Shown: positions 43,077 to 53,135 of the stretch, one piece after another | How the letters are laid out: each line of letters starts with the position of its first letter | Numbering within the stretch: the stretch's first letter is position 1 | Assembly: GCA_029866005.1 (NCBI GenBank) | Contig: JARXAE010000003.1 | Location: 124,001-188,000 of the forward strand | Reading direction: 5' to 3' | From: Fimbriimonas sp. | GTDB lineage: Bacteria; Armatimonadota; Fimbriimonadia; Fimbriimonadales; Fimbriimonadaceae | Length of the DNA: 64,000 bases | Made by a program: the position numbers and the translations under genes | The notes under the pieces: model-generated | Told to the model about the DNA's origin: nothing | The model's input: only the letters and a program-made list of their open reading frames with translations | Database searches by the model: none

Positions 43077-43657
43077 TCGGGCGATTAGTCGGATCGGTTG
43101 TTGAAGTTGAAGGGAGCATGGTTTTGCTTGATGTCCAGGGTGTGGGTTATGAAGTCACCGTTCCCGATTCTTGTCTTCCAAAACTGTTGCCCGGCACATC
43201 TACCTCGCTTTACACTCGGCAGATTTTTCGTGAAGATGGGGTTTCGCTTTGCGGGTTTTTAGAGAGGAAAGATCGGCGGGTTTTTGACTTGTTACTGGAC
43301 GTCAAAGGGTGCGGGCCGAAGGTGGCTCAGGCTCTCGTTGGGCAGGTTGGTACCGACGATGTTTTGGACGCGATCTACATCAATGAGCCCAAAACGCTAG
43401 CCCGAGCAACCGGAGTTGGGCAACGGCTTGCGGAACGGATTATCTTGGAATTGAAGCCGAAGATTGACCAATTCAAGGTCGTCATCTCGGGAACGTCTGG
43501 CTCATCACCAGCTATCTCTGCAGATGCAGAACTCGTGGAGGCTCTGATCGCACTTGGTTACCGGCGACCAGATGCCGAAAGTGCTGCTCTGAAGACTTCA
43601 CCCAGTGAAAATACTGAAACAAGGCTGAAAGCGGCGCTCAAAGTCCTAAGCCGCTAA
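43073..43657 (+). CDS. ruvA: Holliday junction helicase subunit RuvA
   Basis: Binds Holliday junctions and loads RuvB for branch migration. The OB fold is at 1-62 (MIGRLVGSVVEVEGSMVLLDVQGVGYEVTVP), followed by two helix-hairpin-helix motifs (LLDVKGCGPKVAQALVG, LARATGVGQRLAERIILELK). The C-terminal RuvB-binding domain holds ALIALGYRRPDAESAAL. Its 194 residues are typical. ruvB and ruvC are not next to it. It is coupled to the DUF4127 gene by an ATGA overlap. Confidence 0.96.
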   Translation: MIGRLVGSVVEVEGSMVLLDVQGVGYEVTVPDSCLPKLLPGTSTSLYTRQIFREDGVSLCGFLERKDRRVFDLLLDVKGCGPKVAQALVGQVGTDDVLDAIYINEPKTLARATGVGQRLAERIILELKPKIDQFKVVISGTSGSSPAISADAELVEALIALGYRRPDAESAALKTSPSENTETRLKAALKVLSR

Positions 43658-43743
43658 CGATAATGGTATTTCTCGTGTATATTGAATTCGATTGACCTCG
43701 GTCGACACCTGTCCTCATTCTCCCTTTTCGCAGGTTCTCCCTT

Positions 43744-44670
43744 ATGAAAAACCAACGCAATGCAGCGTTTACGCTCATCGAACTTCTTGTCGTCATCGCA
43801 ATTATCGCGATCCTCGCCGCCATCCTCTTCCCAGTCTTTGCTCAGGCAAAACTCGCGGCGAAGAAAGCAGCAGCGATCTCCCAAACCAAGCAAGCGGCAA
43901 CCGCTATGATCCTCTATACTGCAGATTCAGATGATCAGGGTCCTTGCGGAACGGTGCCCGACCTATCTTCTGTCGGTGTTCAGCGGTACAAGCCCAATGT
44001 CTTCACGATGATGAGCCCAGCGGGCTGGTTTGTGAATCCAGTCATCGAAGACGAGCACGCGCTCATCTGGCACAACACAACTGAGCCTTATCGCAAGAAC
44101 TTTGAGATGCTGAATCTCCCTGGCACCCGAGCAGTAGGAGTCACTGGCTGGCCAGCCGGCGTGCAGCGAAGAGCTCCTCAAGGCTCTAACCTGACCTTCA
44201 ACGGACATCTGCAGTACTACTCGATGACCGCAATTGAAGCTCCAAGCATCAACCCAATGCTTTGGCAAGGATTTGGCAATATCACGCGGACTGGAGCGGC
44301 CTCAACAAACCCTCGCTTGAACTGCGCTGGCACCGGTCCCTGCATGTTCAATCCTGGTGGACCTCCACAAGGAGACATGGCAGCTAACGCTCGTGGAGAC
44401 GTCTTCAACATCCTGTTCACGGGAGAGACAAGTTACTACGTTTATGGGCAAACGATTATCTTCGTTGCAACTGACTCCTCCACGCGAGTGATCAAGCCTG
44501 GCAACGGCAACCGAGCCGCAGGCAATGCACGCCTGAATACGGTCTGGCCCATTCAGTTCCTCCAGCCTGATGGCTCGGTACGCCCAGCGGATAACTTCAT
44601 TCGCGGTGGCTTTGCCGGATCTTCACTTCATGTTGGCGGTTTCATGCCCAACAACACCTACGCGAACTAA
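43744..44670 (+). CDS. Large pseudopilin-like secreted protein, second copy
   Basis: A 308-residue protein, [19 protein letters not shown] and onward, with the same leader and LFPVFAQAK sequence as the protein at 36555. The rest diverges: SQTKQAATAMILYTADSDDQGPC, then a Gly/Pro/Asn-rich exported part, ending SSLHVGGFMPNNTYAN. No AGGAGG is seen, but TTCTCCCTT lies before the ATG. The stop and the next start share one base (TAATG), so a small lipoprotein is translated directly after it. This repeats the pseudopilin-plus-partner layout of 36555-38227. Confidence 0.85.
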   Translation: MKNQRNAAFTLIELLVVIAIIAILAAILFPVFAQAKLAAKKAAAISQTKQAATAMILYTADSDDQGPCGTVPDLSSVGVQRYKPNVFTMMSPAGWFVNPVIEDEHALIWHNTTEPYRKNFEMLNLPGTRAVGVTGWPAGVQRRAPQGSNLTFNGHLQYYSMTAIEAPSINPMLWQGFGNITRTGAASTNPRLNCAGTGPCMFNPGGPPQGDMAANARGDVFNILFTGETSYYVYGQTIIFVATDSSTRVIKPGNGNRAAGNARLNTVWPIQFLQPDGSVRPADNFIRGGFAGSSLHVGGFMPNNTYAN

Positions 44671-44897
44671 TGAAGAATCTGATCATTCTAACTGTCGTCT
44701 CAGCCCTTGGTTTGGTTGGCTGTGGATCTTCTGAACAAGTGTCAGCTGAACCAGCGATTCCGCCGACGCAAGCGGCTCCAGCTGGTGAAGCAGCTCCTTC
44801 ATCAATTGCAACTCCACCTCCCGCATCAGCGGGGGGATTACCTCCCGAGAATGCTTCGGGGAGTGCAATCAAGGCGAACGAACTAGGTCCTCAGTAG
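44670..44897 (+). CDS. Small Pro/Ala-rich lipoprotein
   Basis: A 75-residue lipoprotein with lipobox Cys18 in MKNLIILTVVSALGLVGCGSS. The mature part is a disordered Pro/Ala/Ser-rich linker ending SAIKANELGPQ. It is translated with the pseudopilin gene (1-nt overlap). It may anchor or guide the pseudopilin, or may be only a spacer peptide. It converges with the APC transporter gene 5 nt later. Confidence 0.7.
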   Translation: MKNLIILTVVSALGLVGCGSSEQVSAEPAIPPTQAAPAGEAAPSSIATPPPASAGGLPPENASGSAIKANELGPQ

Positions 44898-44902
44898 AGT
44901 AT

Positions 44903-46891
44903 CTAGCTCGCTACGTGAATTACGGGTCGAAGGTTGGGATCAGCCTCGACCCGTCTTAGTATCTCCCTGGTAAGCGGAGCGATATCGCCTTCCCCAGAGA
45001 AGAGGAATTTGAGCAGGTAGGCACCAGGGCCTCGCTCGCCCCAGTTGAAGTAGGCGTGGGCACGCTTTCCGGTGAGCTTCCCGATGTGAAGCAGAAGCGC
45101 CGCGAGTGAGTTGGGAACGGCGACGCCGGTCGCCCGCAGTACGCGGTGCCCATCAACCTCATAGCCACGAACCTTGACGTTTCCTTCGAAGTTCGAAGCA
45201 TCTCGGACAGCGATTTCCAAGAACAGAATTGGCTCGTTTTCGGGGATGTCATGGTCACGGCGAGTCTCGGCGATCTTTTGCTCATACTCCGCTTGATCTC
45301 GTCCATCTGGTCGGTTCGGTATGAGTCGGATCTGACCGCCGGCCTGGGCTGCTTCTTGAACGAACTGAATCGCCCGGAGGTCGAGATCAACTCCTTTGAC
45401 TCGTAGTTCGAGCGTTCTCCAGATTCGCGAGATAAATGACACGAACATGATTCCGCCGATGAAGACGAGCGCAATCTTGAGCCCTTCTGGCTTTTCTTTA
45501 ATGTTCACAATCGTTGTAAAAACAAAGATTGCGGAGATAACCCCAAACGACCAACGGGCGAACCGTTTTCGCTTTTTCGTCGCGATCGTGGCAGCGATTG
45601 CAGCTGAGGTCATGAGCACCAGAACACCCGTGGCGTAAGCCCCGCCTTGCTCCGAAACAGAAGCCTTGAAGTAAACCGTGACGGCAAAGCACATCGCGGT
45701 GAAGATCAGCACAAGGGGACGCGATGCCTTTGTCCACTCTGGCGCCATACCAAACTTCGGTAGATACTTGGGGACAAGGTTAAGCAGCCCCGCCATCGCC
45801 GAAGCTCCGGCAAACCAGAGAATCAAGATTGTGCTGAGGTCATAGAATATGCCGAATGTTTTTCCGACCTTCTCGTAAGCAAGATAAGCGAGCGCCCGCT
45901 CGTATGCCGCGCCACCTTTGACGTATTCATGAGCAGGAATCAGAGTTGTGGTGATGATGGAAGAAGAGATCAGTGCAACGCTCATGATGAGCGCAGCTGA
46001 AAGAAGTAACTTCTTGGTGTTTTTGATGCGACCGGCGGGATGCTCTGAGGAATCTCCTTTTGAGCCTTTCACCAAGGTCATCACTGAGACTCCAGTCTCA
46101 AATCCAGAGAGACCCAGGGCTAGTTTAGGAAACAGTAACGATGCCAAGAGGAAAATCTTTAGCGGACTACCATTGCCTGTTTTCGGGGTCGAGATGTTGG
46201 TTTGCCACTTCGCAAGAACCTCAGGATGGGTAAAGACCTCGACGAGACCCGTACCGATGACCACGATGTTCATCCCAAGATAGAAGATAACAAGTGCAAC
46301 GGCGATAATGACGGCCTCTTTGAATCCTTTTAAGAAGACAGCTGAGAGGGAGAGGATCAGAATCGACGTGACGAGCACCTCTTTTCCTTCAAGGTGAAGG
46401 TGAAGTGTGTCTTTAACGAACTGGTTTTCGATGACGTGAACGGCGGCGTCAGCTGCCGAAAGCGTAATCGTGATGATCCAAGCGGTTGCGGCAAATCCGA
46501 GCAGTACGAGAACGAACAACTTCCCTTGCCACCAGGACAGGAGTCGTTGGAGCATCGAAATCGATCCTTCGCCATGAGGACTATCCTTGGCTACTTTTGC
46601 ATAAACGGGATAGGCGCCAAAGAGTGTTAGGATGACGAGGATGATTGTGGCAAACGGGCTTAGATAACCCGCCTCTTTGAATGCAATAAACGGCTGATAG
46701 CCGAGTGTTGAGAAGTAGTCGACACCCGTCAGGCACATGACTTGCCACCAGGGGTGGGTCTTGTGTTTATGCTCCTTGGTGCTTTCTGGTTCAAGCGGCC
46801 CTTCCGGGTCCGGCACGTGCCCTTCAAGCAGCCACTTCACGAGGGGCGAACGTTTCGTATTAGTCAGCTTTGATGGGAGCTTAATTTCCAT
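44903..46891 (-). CDS. APC-superfamily amino acid permease
   Basis: A 662-residue inner-membrane transporter. After a hydrophilic N-terminus (1-45), about 12 helices run from residue 48 to 490. [33 protein letters not shown] and the SPHGEGS loop in helices 1-3 match an APC group seen in many bacteria, and [18 protein letters not shown] continues it. The last 165 residues form a cytoplasmic alpha/beta domain ([29 protein letters not shown]), probably regulatory. The substrate is not evident. It is a single gene convergent with the lipoprotein gene. Confidence 0.82.
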   Translation of the reverse strand: MEIKLPSKLTNTKRSPLVKWLLEGHVPDPEGPLEPESTKEHKHKTHPWWQVMCLTGVDYFSTLGYQPFIAFKEAGYLSPFATIILVILTLFGAYPVYAKVAKDSPHGEGSISMLQRLLSWWQGKLFVLVLLGFAATAWIITITLSAADAAVHVIENQFVKDTLHLHLEGKEVLVTSILILSLSAVFLKGFKEAVIIAVALVIFYLGMNIVVIGTGLVEVFTHPEVLAKWQTNISTPKTGNGSPLKIFLLASLLFPKLALGLSGFETGVSVMTLVKGSKGDSSEHPAGRIKNTKKLLLSAALIMSVALISSSIITTTLIPAHEYVKGGAAYERALAYLAYEKVGKTFGIFYDLSTILILWFAGASAMAGLLNLVPKYLPKFGMAPEWTKASRPLVLIFTAMCFAVTVYFKASVSEQGGAYATGVLVLMTSAAIAATIATKKRKRFARWSFGVISAIFVFTTIVNIKEKPEGLKIALVFIGGIMFVSFISRIWRTLELRVKGVDLDLRAIQFVQEAAQAGGQIRLIPNRPDGRDQAEYEQKIAETRRDHDIPENEPILFLEIAVRDASNFEGNVKVRGYEVDGHRVLRATGVAVPNSLAALLLHIGKLTGKRAHAYFNWGERGPGAYLLKFLFSGEGDIAPLTREILRRVEADPNLRPVIHVAS

Positions 46892-47202
46892 ATTCGGCCT
46901 GCGCCAGTGTCGGCTTTGACTCCTTTAGGATAGCTCATAAAAACCGCCCGAGGACGGGTGATCAATGACGCCGACCGCGTCGTCAATTGTTCGGAAATCT
47001 ATAACAAACTGGGTTCTTTTTAGAGAGAAAACTCCATCTAGGGAATGGCCTCCGCCACAGGGTGAACTTCTATTCTACAAAAAACATGCTGGCGCTCCCA
47101 CTTTGGCACCGCGAACATGCGCGGCACATGCTTAAGTGAACTGGCTTTCGGTGATTGTCGAGCGACGCAATCAGTAGTTGACGGAGATATGCAAACGCCC
47201 TC
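46892..47202. other. Intergenic stretch without a gene
   Basis: This 311-nt piece between the APC transporter start and the small basic gene contains no convincing ORF, hairpin with a U-tract, or repeat. It must hold the transporter promoter, but I see no pair of -35/-10 boxes good enough to name. Confidence 0.5.
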
Positions 47203-47427
47203 TCACTTGCCCCGATACCCATGCTGGATCAGGCGCGCCCGTAACCGGTTATTGTGAGACAACGGAGTCCGTTCGAGGCGTTTGCAGGTTTGATCCAGCT
47301 GAAGCGTAGCTAAAAACCTCAGCTGAGTCACCTTTTCGTCCGAAGACTTGGAAACCAAATCGAGTACTCGAGTTCTCTTGACCAATCGGTCAATAAATGT
47401 CGCGTTGCGACGGAAAGATTTACGCAT
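47203..47427 (-). CDS. Small basic protein with weak S14-like features
   Basis: A 74-residue Arg/Lys-rich protein, preceded by a perfect ribosome site (AAGGAG, then 6 nt, then ATG), which makes it a likely gene. The region SSDEKVTQLRFLATLQLD and the end RLRARLIQHGYRGK recall ribosomal protein S14, which has RLRxR and GRPRG in this order. The conserved S14 tail is missing, and no frame after the stop restores it. It may be a truncated S14 paralog or an unrelated RNA-binding protein. It is isolated between two transport genes. Confidence 0.5.
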   Translation of the reverse strand: MRKSFRRNATFIDRLVKRTRVLDLVSKSSDEKVTQLRFLATLQLDQTCKRLERTPLSHNNRLRARLIQHGYRGK

Positions 47428-47596
47428 GAAGGGCTCCTTGTGCGCTGTGTGTACCGGAGGTTATCTGCCAGGTTAGAGCCGAATGAAACTCTTCCTATTC
47501 TAGTTAGGACGCACCCCAGGTTGTTGCCAACAATTGGTTCCCCCGCATGGATGTACTCACCGAACACGACATCTTTGTTACAGTATCCTTGTGGTC

Positions 47597-48670
47597 ATGG
47601 CTGAGCAAAGCATGGGCACAAAAGAAATGGAAGAGGTTCGTCATGGGATCATTGCCGGAGCAAAGCTCAGTGCGCCCTACCTCATTATGAACACGCTCGC
47701 GACGATCGTCGCTTGCTACGGGTTGCTATCAGACAGCACAGCGGTTGTGATCGGAGCAATGATTATCGCGATGTTGTTAGGTCCAATTATGGGACTGGCA
47801 CTGGCGATGGTGGATGGAGATCTTCAGTTGCTAAGAACAGCAATCATCGCCGAGACGATCGGGGCGCTGATGGTCGTTGCAATCGGCATGATCTTGGGCA
47901 AGATACACTCGGGCATCTACCTGACTCCAGAGATTTTGGTTCGTACGAGGCCGAACTTGCTAGATTTATTCATCGCCCTTGCGGGCGGAGCAGCGGGAGC
48001 TTATGCAACCGTCTCGCCGCGGGTAGCGATTGGTCTGGTCGGAGTTGCGATTTCGACTGCATTGGTTCCTCCGTTGGCGAGCTGCGGAATTTGCATTTCC
48101 CGAGGAGCCTACGGTCAGGCAGGTGGCGCTTTTATCTTGTTTGCCACGAACTTGGTTGCCATTCAAGTCGCATCATCAGTCGTGCTCTACGCATTTGGCT
48201 ATCACAAGGTGAGCCAACGAGATGCGTCGGACAAAAACTACGTTTTCCGAATTGCAGCAGATGCGGCCCTCTTCTTACTGTTGGCTGGATTCTTGTCGGT
48301 GCAGTTGTCAGAATCAATCCGCGCTGATTCCACTCGACGCAAGATTCAGGAAACGATCGTGAACGGCTTGCGCGACATTCCTGGTGCGTACCTGACAGAG
48401 GTTCAGAATGAGACCCGCGATCCGGCTGAACTGGTCTTCGCGGTCGTTAGAGTGCCCAATTCGATCACTCCAGAACAGACAAAAACAATTCAATCTGCTC
48501 TCGAATCTACATTCCGGAGACCGTTCGAACTTCACGTACGATCGCTATTGACGAAAGAGGTAACGACTGCCGGATATCTGTATGAGCTCCCGCCTGAGGA
48601 GCGTAGCTCGTTAGATGTCTCGCCGTCGACGGGAATTGATCCACTATTGGCTCCTACGCCAGGGCCCTAG
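47597..48670 (+). CDS. DUF389 family membrane protein
   Basis: A 357-residue protein of the DUF389 family. ATG 47597 is used, since the longer frame from 47534 adds an unlikely Cys/His-rich leader. The block AIIAMLLGPIMGLALAMVDGD (about 53-73) and ALAGGAAGAYATVSPRVAIGLVGVAISTALVPPLASCG are family signatures. About six to seven helices are followed by a soluble C-terminal part (about 250-357). The function is unproven. It is followed 33 nt later by a Na+/H+ antiporter gene, which may mean a shared role in ion handling. Confidence 0.88.
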   Translation: MAEQSMGTKEMEEVRHGIIAGAKLSAPYLIMNTLATIVACYGLLSDSTAVVIGAMIIAMLLGPIMGLALAMVDGDLQLLRTAIIAETIGALMVVAIGMILGKIHSGIYLTPEILVRTRPNLLDLFIALAGGAAGAYATVSPRVAIGLVGVAISTALVPPLASCGICISRGAYGQAGGAFILFATNLVAIQVASSVVLYAFGYHKVSQRDASDKNYVFRIAADAALFLLLAGFLSVQLSESIRADSTRRKIQETIVNGLRDIPGAYLTEVQNETRDPAELVFAVVRVPNSITPEQTKTIQSALESTFRRPFELHVRSLLTKEVTTAGYLYELPPEERSSLDVSPSTGIDPLLAPTPGP

Positions 48671-48703
48671 GCTGAGCCCGCTAGGAGTGGAGAGCCATCA
48701 CAA

Positions 48704-49903
48704 ATGAATCCCGTATCTGTTGAAGCCGCAGGTGCCCTCCTGCTCATCGCGTCCCTAGTTGCTCTTGTAGCAAAGCGCCTGAAGCTGCCCTACACAGTTG
48801 GGCTCGTCATCGTAGGATTTGTTTTGGCGGCGAGTGGGGTTGCAGAAGGCATCCAACTCACCAAGGAACTCGTCTTTAGGGCGCTTCTTCCTCCGCTGAT
48901 CTTTGAAGCGGCATTTTTCCTGCCCTTCGCGGAAATCCGAAGAAATTTGAAGCCAATCCTCGTTTTGGCTTCAGTTGGAGTTCTTTTGTCTGCATTCGTC
49001 ATTGGTGCGGTCATGTCTGTCGTGGCCGGTTGGCCATTCGCGGTGGCTTTGGTTTTTGGTGCTCTCATTGCCGCAACCGATCCTGTTGCTGTGATTGCAA
49101 TGTTTAAGGAACAAGGTATTCACGATCGCCTTCGGATCTTGGTGGAAGCTGAGAGTTTGGTTAATGACGGAGTTGCGGCTGTATTGTTCAGCGTTGCGAC
49201 ACTAGTAGCTATGGGAACTCAGCTTTCCGTAGGGGACGCATTCGCGATCCTTTGCCGAGAAGCGTTTGGGGGCGTTCTTGCTGGGGCTTCGGTTTCACTC
49301 ATTGGGCTATTCCTAGCCGGTAGAACGGATGACCACTTAGTGGAGCTGTCATTTACTGCGATCATCGCCTACGGGTCGTTTTTGCTGGCTGATCACTTCC
49401 ATGCATCGGGCGTTTTAGCTGTTCTCACCGCAGGATTGATTGTCGGAAATACAGGACACATAGGAGCAATCACCGATCACGGGCGTCAAACAGTTTCCGC
49501 ATTTTGGGAGTTTGGAGCATTCTTGTCGAACTCTGTCATTTTTCTTCTGATCGGTACGCACGAGTTTTCCTTGATTAACTCGCTGATTGCGGAACGGAAG
49601 ACGGTTTTCCTGGCCGTTACCGTATCGCTTGCCGCTCGAGCCATGAGTTCCTACGGTCTCTCGGCGGTGTTCAGAAAGTCAAAAGACCGTATCGAGCGCA
49701 GCCATCAGCACGTGCTCTTTTGGGGCGGACTTAAGGGCGCTCTCTCTTTGGCACTTGTTCTTGGCTTACCTGAAACTTTCCCGTATAAGCGGCAGTTGAT
49801 CGCCGCGGCCTTTGGTGTGGTAGCGTTTTCAATCGTAGTCCAAGGCGTCACGATGCCAAAGCTCTTGAGGCAAACAAGCAGTAATCCCGACTCCCAAGAG
49901 TAA
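48704..49903 (+). CDS. CPA1-type Na+/H+ antiporter
   Basis: A 399-residue cation-proton antiporter with about 12 helices. The two CPA1 signatures are present: [13 protein letters not shown] (with the Asp that binds the ion, about 125) and [29 protein letters not shown] and the final [17 protein letters not shown] are also typical. Its likely job is sodium and pH balance. It follows DUF389 and precedes gatB by 16 nt. Confidence 0.92.
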   Translation: MNPVSVEAAGALLLIASLVALVAKRLKLPYTVGLVIVGFVLAASGVAEGIQLTKELVFRALLPPLIFEAAFFLPFAEIRRNLKPILVLASVGVLLSAFVIGAVMSVVAGWPFAVALVFGALIAATDPVAVIAMFKEQGIHDRLRILVEAESLVNDGVAAVLFSVATLVAMGTQLSVGDAFAILCREAFGGVLAGASVSLIGLFLAGRTDDHLVELSFTAIIAYGSFLLADHFHASGVLAVLTAGLIVGNTGHIGAITDHGRQTVSAFWEFGAFLSNSVIFLLIGTHEFSLINSLIAERKTVFLAVTVSLAARAMSSYGLSAVFRKSKDRIERSHQHVLFWGGLKGALSLALVLGLPETFPYKRQLIAAAFGVVAFSIVVQGVTMPKLLRQTSSNPDSQE

Positions 49904-49919
49904 ACTCATTGCCAACTCA

Positions 49920-51374
49920 ATGCCGAACTACGTGACCAGCGTCGGAATGGAGGTTCATGCGGAACTCTCCACGAAAAGCAAGATGTTCTGCCGATGCCAG
50001 GTGGCGTTTGGTGGGGAGCCGAACACGCGCACTTGCCCGGTTTGTTTGGCATTACCAGGATCGCTTCCGGTTCCTAATCGCGAGGCGATTGAGATGGTCA
50101 TCAAGACCGCGCTTGCGCTGAACTGTAAAATCGGCGGCACAAAAGAAGAGAGCATCTTCCACCGGAAGAACTACTTCTACCCAGACATTCCCAAGGGTTA
50201 CCAAACAACCCAATACGGCGAGGAAAATCCTTTTGGGTATCACGGCTACCTCGAAATTCCAACCCCCGAAGGTGGCACCAAGCGCATCGGCATCCGACGA
50301 ATTCACCTCGAAGAAGACACTGGGAAGCTGATGCACCTGCCTTCCGGTGGCTCCGGAATCGACTACAACCGCGCAGGAACGCCTTTGATGGAGATCGTCA
50401 CCGACTTCCCACCAGATATCCATAACGGTGAGGAAGCCAAGGAGTACCTCTCCCAGCTTCGACAAATCCTCATGTATCTCGGAGTCTGCGACGGAAAGAT
50501 GGAAGAGGGGTCCCTTCGTTGCGAGCCGAACATCTCGATCGCCCCGGAGGGTGCGAAGGAGCTTGGCGTCAAGAGTGAGCTGAAGAATCTGAACTCCTTT
50601 CGATCCGTTCAGATGGGAATCGCTTTCGAGAGTCGCCGCCAAGAGGCAGCCATCGAGAACGGCGAGACTTTGCTTCAGGAAACCCGAGGGTGGAACGAGC
50701 AAAAGGAAAGCTCCTTTGCAATGCGAATCAAGGAAGCGGAAAACGACTACCGATATTTCCCCTGCCCGGATCTTGTGCCGATGTGGTTCACTTCGGAGTA
50801 CATCGCTGAGCTCAAGGCAAACCTTCCTGAGCTCCCTCTGGGCAAGTTTCAGCGTTACACGCAGGAGTATGGACTGAGCGCCTACGACGCCAACCTGCTG
50901 ATATCGGAACGCGAGTGGGCTTATTGGTTTGAAGAAGCCATTGCGAATGGCGGAGATCCGAAGGGGATCTGCAACTGGATGAACTCAGATTTTGCAAAGA
51001 TGCTCAACGAAGAGGGAATTACCTCTCGGCAGAGCAAAGTGACGCCGGATCACCTGGTTGAGCTCGTCAAGCTGATTGAAGATGGCACTATCAGTGGAAA
51101 GATCGCTAAAACGATCTTTGCCAAGGCCTACCAAACTGGCCAGATGCCTCGCCAGCTCGTCGAAGAGAGCGGGGCAACCCAGATCACAGATACTGTCGCG
51201 ATTCGAGCTCAGGTGCAAGGAGTTCTGGATGCGAACCCAGATGTCGTTGCCAAGTACAAGAGCGGCAACATGGGCGTCAAAGGATTTTTAGTTGGACAAA
51301 TAATGAAAGCAACACAGGGTCGTGCAAATCCCGGTATCGTCCAACAATTACTTGACGAGCTTTTGAGCTCGTAG
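49920..51374 (+). CDS. gatB: Asp-tRNA(Asn)/Glu-tRNA(Gln) amidotransferase subunit B
   Basis: Amidates mischarged Asp-tRNA or Glu-tRNA as part of Gat[22 protein letters not shown] (8-26) supplies the zinc-cysteine motif, with [13 protein letters not shown] next. The catalytic cradle holds [11 protein letters not shown] and [10 protein letters not shown]. The tail domain closes with [26 protein letters not shown]. Its 484 residues are typical. gatA and gatC are not nearby. A TPR gene follows 8 nt later. Confidence 0.97.
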   Translation: MPNYVTSVGMEVHAELSTKSKMFCRCQVAFGGEPNTRTCPVCLALPGSLPVPNREAIEMVIKTALALNCKIGGTKEESIFHRKNYFYPDIPKGYQTTQYGEENPFGYHGYLEIPTPEGGTKRIGIRRIHLEEDTGKLMHLPSGGSGIDYNRAGTPLMEIVTDFPPDIHNGEEAKEYLSQLRQILMYLGVCDGKMEEGSLRCEPNISIAPEGAKELGVKSELKNLNSFRSVQMGIAFESRRQEAAIENGETLLQETRGWNEQKESSFAMRIKEAENDYRYFPCPDLVPMWFTSEYIAELKANLPELPLGKFQRYTQEYGLSAYDANLLISEREWAYWFEEAIANGGDPKGICNWMNSDFAKMLNEEGITSRQSKVTPDHLVELVKLIEDGTISGKIAKTIFAKAYQTGQMPRQLVEESGATQITDTVAIRAQVQGVLDANPDVVAKYKSGNMGVKGFLVGQIMKATQGRANPGIVQQLLDELLSS

Positions 51375-51382
51375 GAATATAT

Positions 51383-51919
51383 ATGAAAACCGCCGCCATT
51401 GTCTCTGCTCTGCTTCTCGCCGGAGCGGCGATTGCCCAAGATCGTGTCGATGAGATTTGGGGCCATGCAACCAACAGGCTTGTTGACCAATTGGATCAAT
51501 CTTTTGAAGACGGTGACTTTCCGTTTGTCGTCTCGATGTTGCGAGTGAGCTTCGCTGATGAGCCGAAGAATTACGATACTGCGACGAATCTCGGTTGGAT
51601 GCTTGAGAACGTTCAGGAATGGGGGCAGGCAGAGGATTTCTACAAGCAATTCCGACTCGATAATCCCGGAAACCCCGAGGCCGCCTATCCTCTTGGGTTC
51701 TTCTACTACCTGCGCAAGCGTTACACTGATGCCGAAAAAGTGCTCGAGCCGACGGTGAAAGTTGCGGTTCACCCGAACACGTTCCGAGTTCTGGCGAAGT
51801 GCTATGAGCGAGAAAAGAAGTACAGCGAGGCAATTCGCATTTGGGAATTGCAAATCAAAAAGTGGCCCGATGATTTGCCTGCGAAAGCGAATATTGAACG
51901 GGTTAAGAAGAAGATGTAA
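51383..51919 (+). CDS. Exported TPR-type protein
   Basis: A 178-residue protein with a signal peptide (MKTAAIVSALLLAGAAIAQ). Helical repeats follow, such as NYDTATNLGWMLENVQEWGQAEDFYKQFRLDNPGNPEAAYPLGFFYYLRKRYTDAEKVLEPTVKVAVHPNTFRVLAKCYEREKKYSEAIRIWELQI, about three TPR units. It probably acts in the periplasm as an adaptor. It follows gatB with an 8-nt gap and so is likely co-transcribed, although the two functions seem unrelated. Confidence 0.72.
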   Translation: MKTAAIVSALLLAGAAIAQDRVDEIWGHATNRLVDQLDQSFEDGDFPFVVSMLRVSFADEPKNYDTATNLGWMLENVQEWGQAEDFYKQFRLDNPGNPEAAYPLGFFYYLRKRYTDAEKVLEPTVKVAVHPNTFRVLAKCYEREKKYSEAIRIWELQIKKWPDDLPAKANIERVKKKM

Positions 51920-51965
51920 CTGACAGTCGGAGACGGTCAGCTTTCGGTTCACTTCGAAAGAGCGG

Positions 51966-52214
51966 ATGATGACTGATGGCCGACGACAGAAAGCGATGCT
52001 CATCACCGTCCGTCTGCAACCAAAATCCAGCCAGAACCGGCTGGAGCAAGACGGCGAAACCTACAAAGCCTGGGTCTCCGCTCCGCCCCTCGATGGGGCG
52101 GCGAATGAAGCGTTGATCAAGCTGGTGGCGAAGCACTTTGGAGTCGCGCCGAGTAAAGTGGAGATTGTGAGAGGGCACACTTCCAGGTTAAAAACGATAC
52201 GACTGAAAGGCTGA
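51966..52214 (+). CDS. DUF167 (YggU) family protein
   Basis: A small cytoplasmic protein of 82 residues. The family core VRLQPKSSQNRLEQDGETYKAWVSAPPLDGAANEALIKLVAKHFGVAPSKVEIVRGHTSRLKTIRL is complete. The structure is known in relatives, but the function is not. A second ATG (51996) would remove a 10-residue leader. It is convergent with the PIN toxin gene, separated by one base. Confidence 0.88.
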   Translation: MMTDGRRQKAMLITVRLQPKSSQNRLEQDGETYKAWVSAPPLDGAANEALIKLVAKHFGVAPSKVEIVRGHTSRLKTIRLKG

Positions 52215-52215
52215 T

Positions 52216-52635
52216 TCATTGGTTGAAAGAAGTTATATGGAGTATGCCGGGAACGATGAGCTTCGAAAGCCTTTGATCGTTCGTTGCGAAGACATCTACG
52301 TTTGAAATCGAAGCGCAACTAAGATGAATCGCATCTGGCGGTTTGACTCCGATGCCTCGAAGCTTTGCGAAAACCAAAGCGCACTCTTGGTTAAAGTCAA
52401 TCACTTTGATTTGCGGTGGCTGAAAGAAGGATTCATACTTACGAAGGAGGTCGACGTCCCCCGCTCGGAGTGGCTTGACAAAAACTTCACCTACCGCGAG
52501 GGAGCTGGTCATAAGAGCATCGCCACGTTGTTCGCAATCGGCAACAAAACTCTTCGCCATTTGGGCTGCCGGTGAAATGCCTTCAATCAGGTAGATCAAT
52601 ATGTTTGCGTCCAGGAAGACACTTCTCAATTCCAT
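52216..52635 (-). CDS. PIN-domain ribonuclease toxin (VapC-like)
   Basis: A 139-residue PIN-domain protein, probably an endoribonuclease toxin. The four acidic residues of the active site are seen: Asp9 (SVFLDANILIY), Glu50 (SSLAVGEVF), Asp101 (KPPDAIHLS) and Asp120 (FATNDQRL). Length and order match VapC proteins. The start lies inside the end of the upstream gene (10-nt overlap), which is the usual toxin-antitoxin arrangement. The upstream gene does not encode a common VapB; see 52626-53135. Confidence 0.88.
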   Translation of the reverse strand: MELRSVFLDANILIYLIEGISPAAQMAKSFVADCEQRGDALMTSSLAVGEVFVKPLRAGDVDLLRKYESFFQPPQIKVIDFNQECALVFAKLRGIGVKPPDAIHLSCASISNVDVFATNDQRLSKLIVPGILHITSFNQ

Positions 52636-53135
52636 GCCTCGTTGGATTTAGCGATGTATTCTTCGGCGCTCTCGTTAACGAATAAGTGTCGCGCTGATCC
52701 GGACAGGCTCAGGAGGCTGGGTTTTTGGGAACCAGGGTAGCTACTGGTCCAGCTCTCAAAATAGCTTTGGGCAAATCCAAGAAGATTAGCTTCGTCCGAA
52801 GTCAGTTCGTCGGTTGTTGGCCAAGTGACAGACCAAAGTGGATTATCAATCAAATCCGAAGCTCGCGCTAAACGAAACCGATCCCGTGAGACTCTCACCA
52901 GAAAGCGCTGTTCTGTCGTATGATGCACTGGGGCGTTGACAACGCAGTTTGAACTTACATGGGTACTCAAACTGGCTGGCTCGGTACAGCCCGGATACAG
53001 TTGTTCCACCATGTCGCGAATCTCACGGCTAGAGAAAAGCTGATCAGCCGAAGCGTCCTGAGTTAACTTTGAGATTGCACATAGCACCCGAATTCCAATC
53101 GTTACACCTCGACTTACATGAATAGTTGTGTTCAT
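52626..53135 (-). CDS. Antitoxin candidate with an N-terminal winged-helix-like domain
   Basis: A 169-residue protein from ATG 53135; a GTG at 53150 is in frame but lies upstream of the predicted transcript. Residues 5-95 (IGIRVLCAISKLTQDASADQLFSSREIRDMVEQLYPGCTEPASLSTHVSSNCVVNAPVHHTTEQRFLVRVSRDRFRLA) match the layout of a DNA-binding winged-helix domain of the DUF7669 kind, as I remember that family. The tail LFVNESAEEYIAKSNEAWN could be the toxin-binding part. The gene overlaps the PIN gene by 10 nt. A palindrome spans its start, which fits self-repression. None of the usual VapB folds is seen. Confidence 0.6.
   Translation of the reverse strand: MNTTIHVSRGVTIGIRVLCAISKLTQDASADQLFSSREIRDMVEQLYPGCTEPASLSTHVSSNCVVNAPVHHTTEQRFLVRVSRDRFRLARASDLIDNPLWSVTWPTTDELTSDEANLLGFAQSYFESWTSSYPGSQKPSLLSLSGSARHLFVNESAEEYIAKSNEAWN

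Noticed and set aside
44922-44954. A 9-bp inverted repeat ACGGGTCGA / TCGACCCGT near the end of the APC gene, considered as a terminator
   Set aside because: It lies in coding sequence of the transporter, has a 15-nt loop and lacks a U-tract on either strand.
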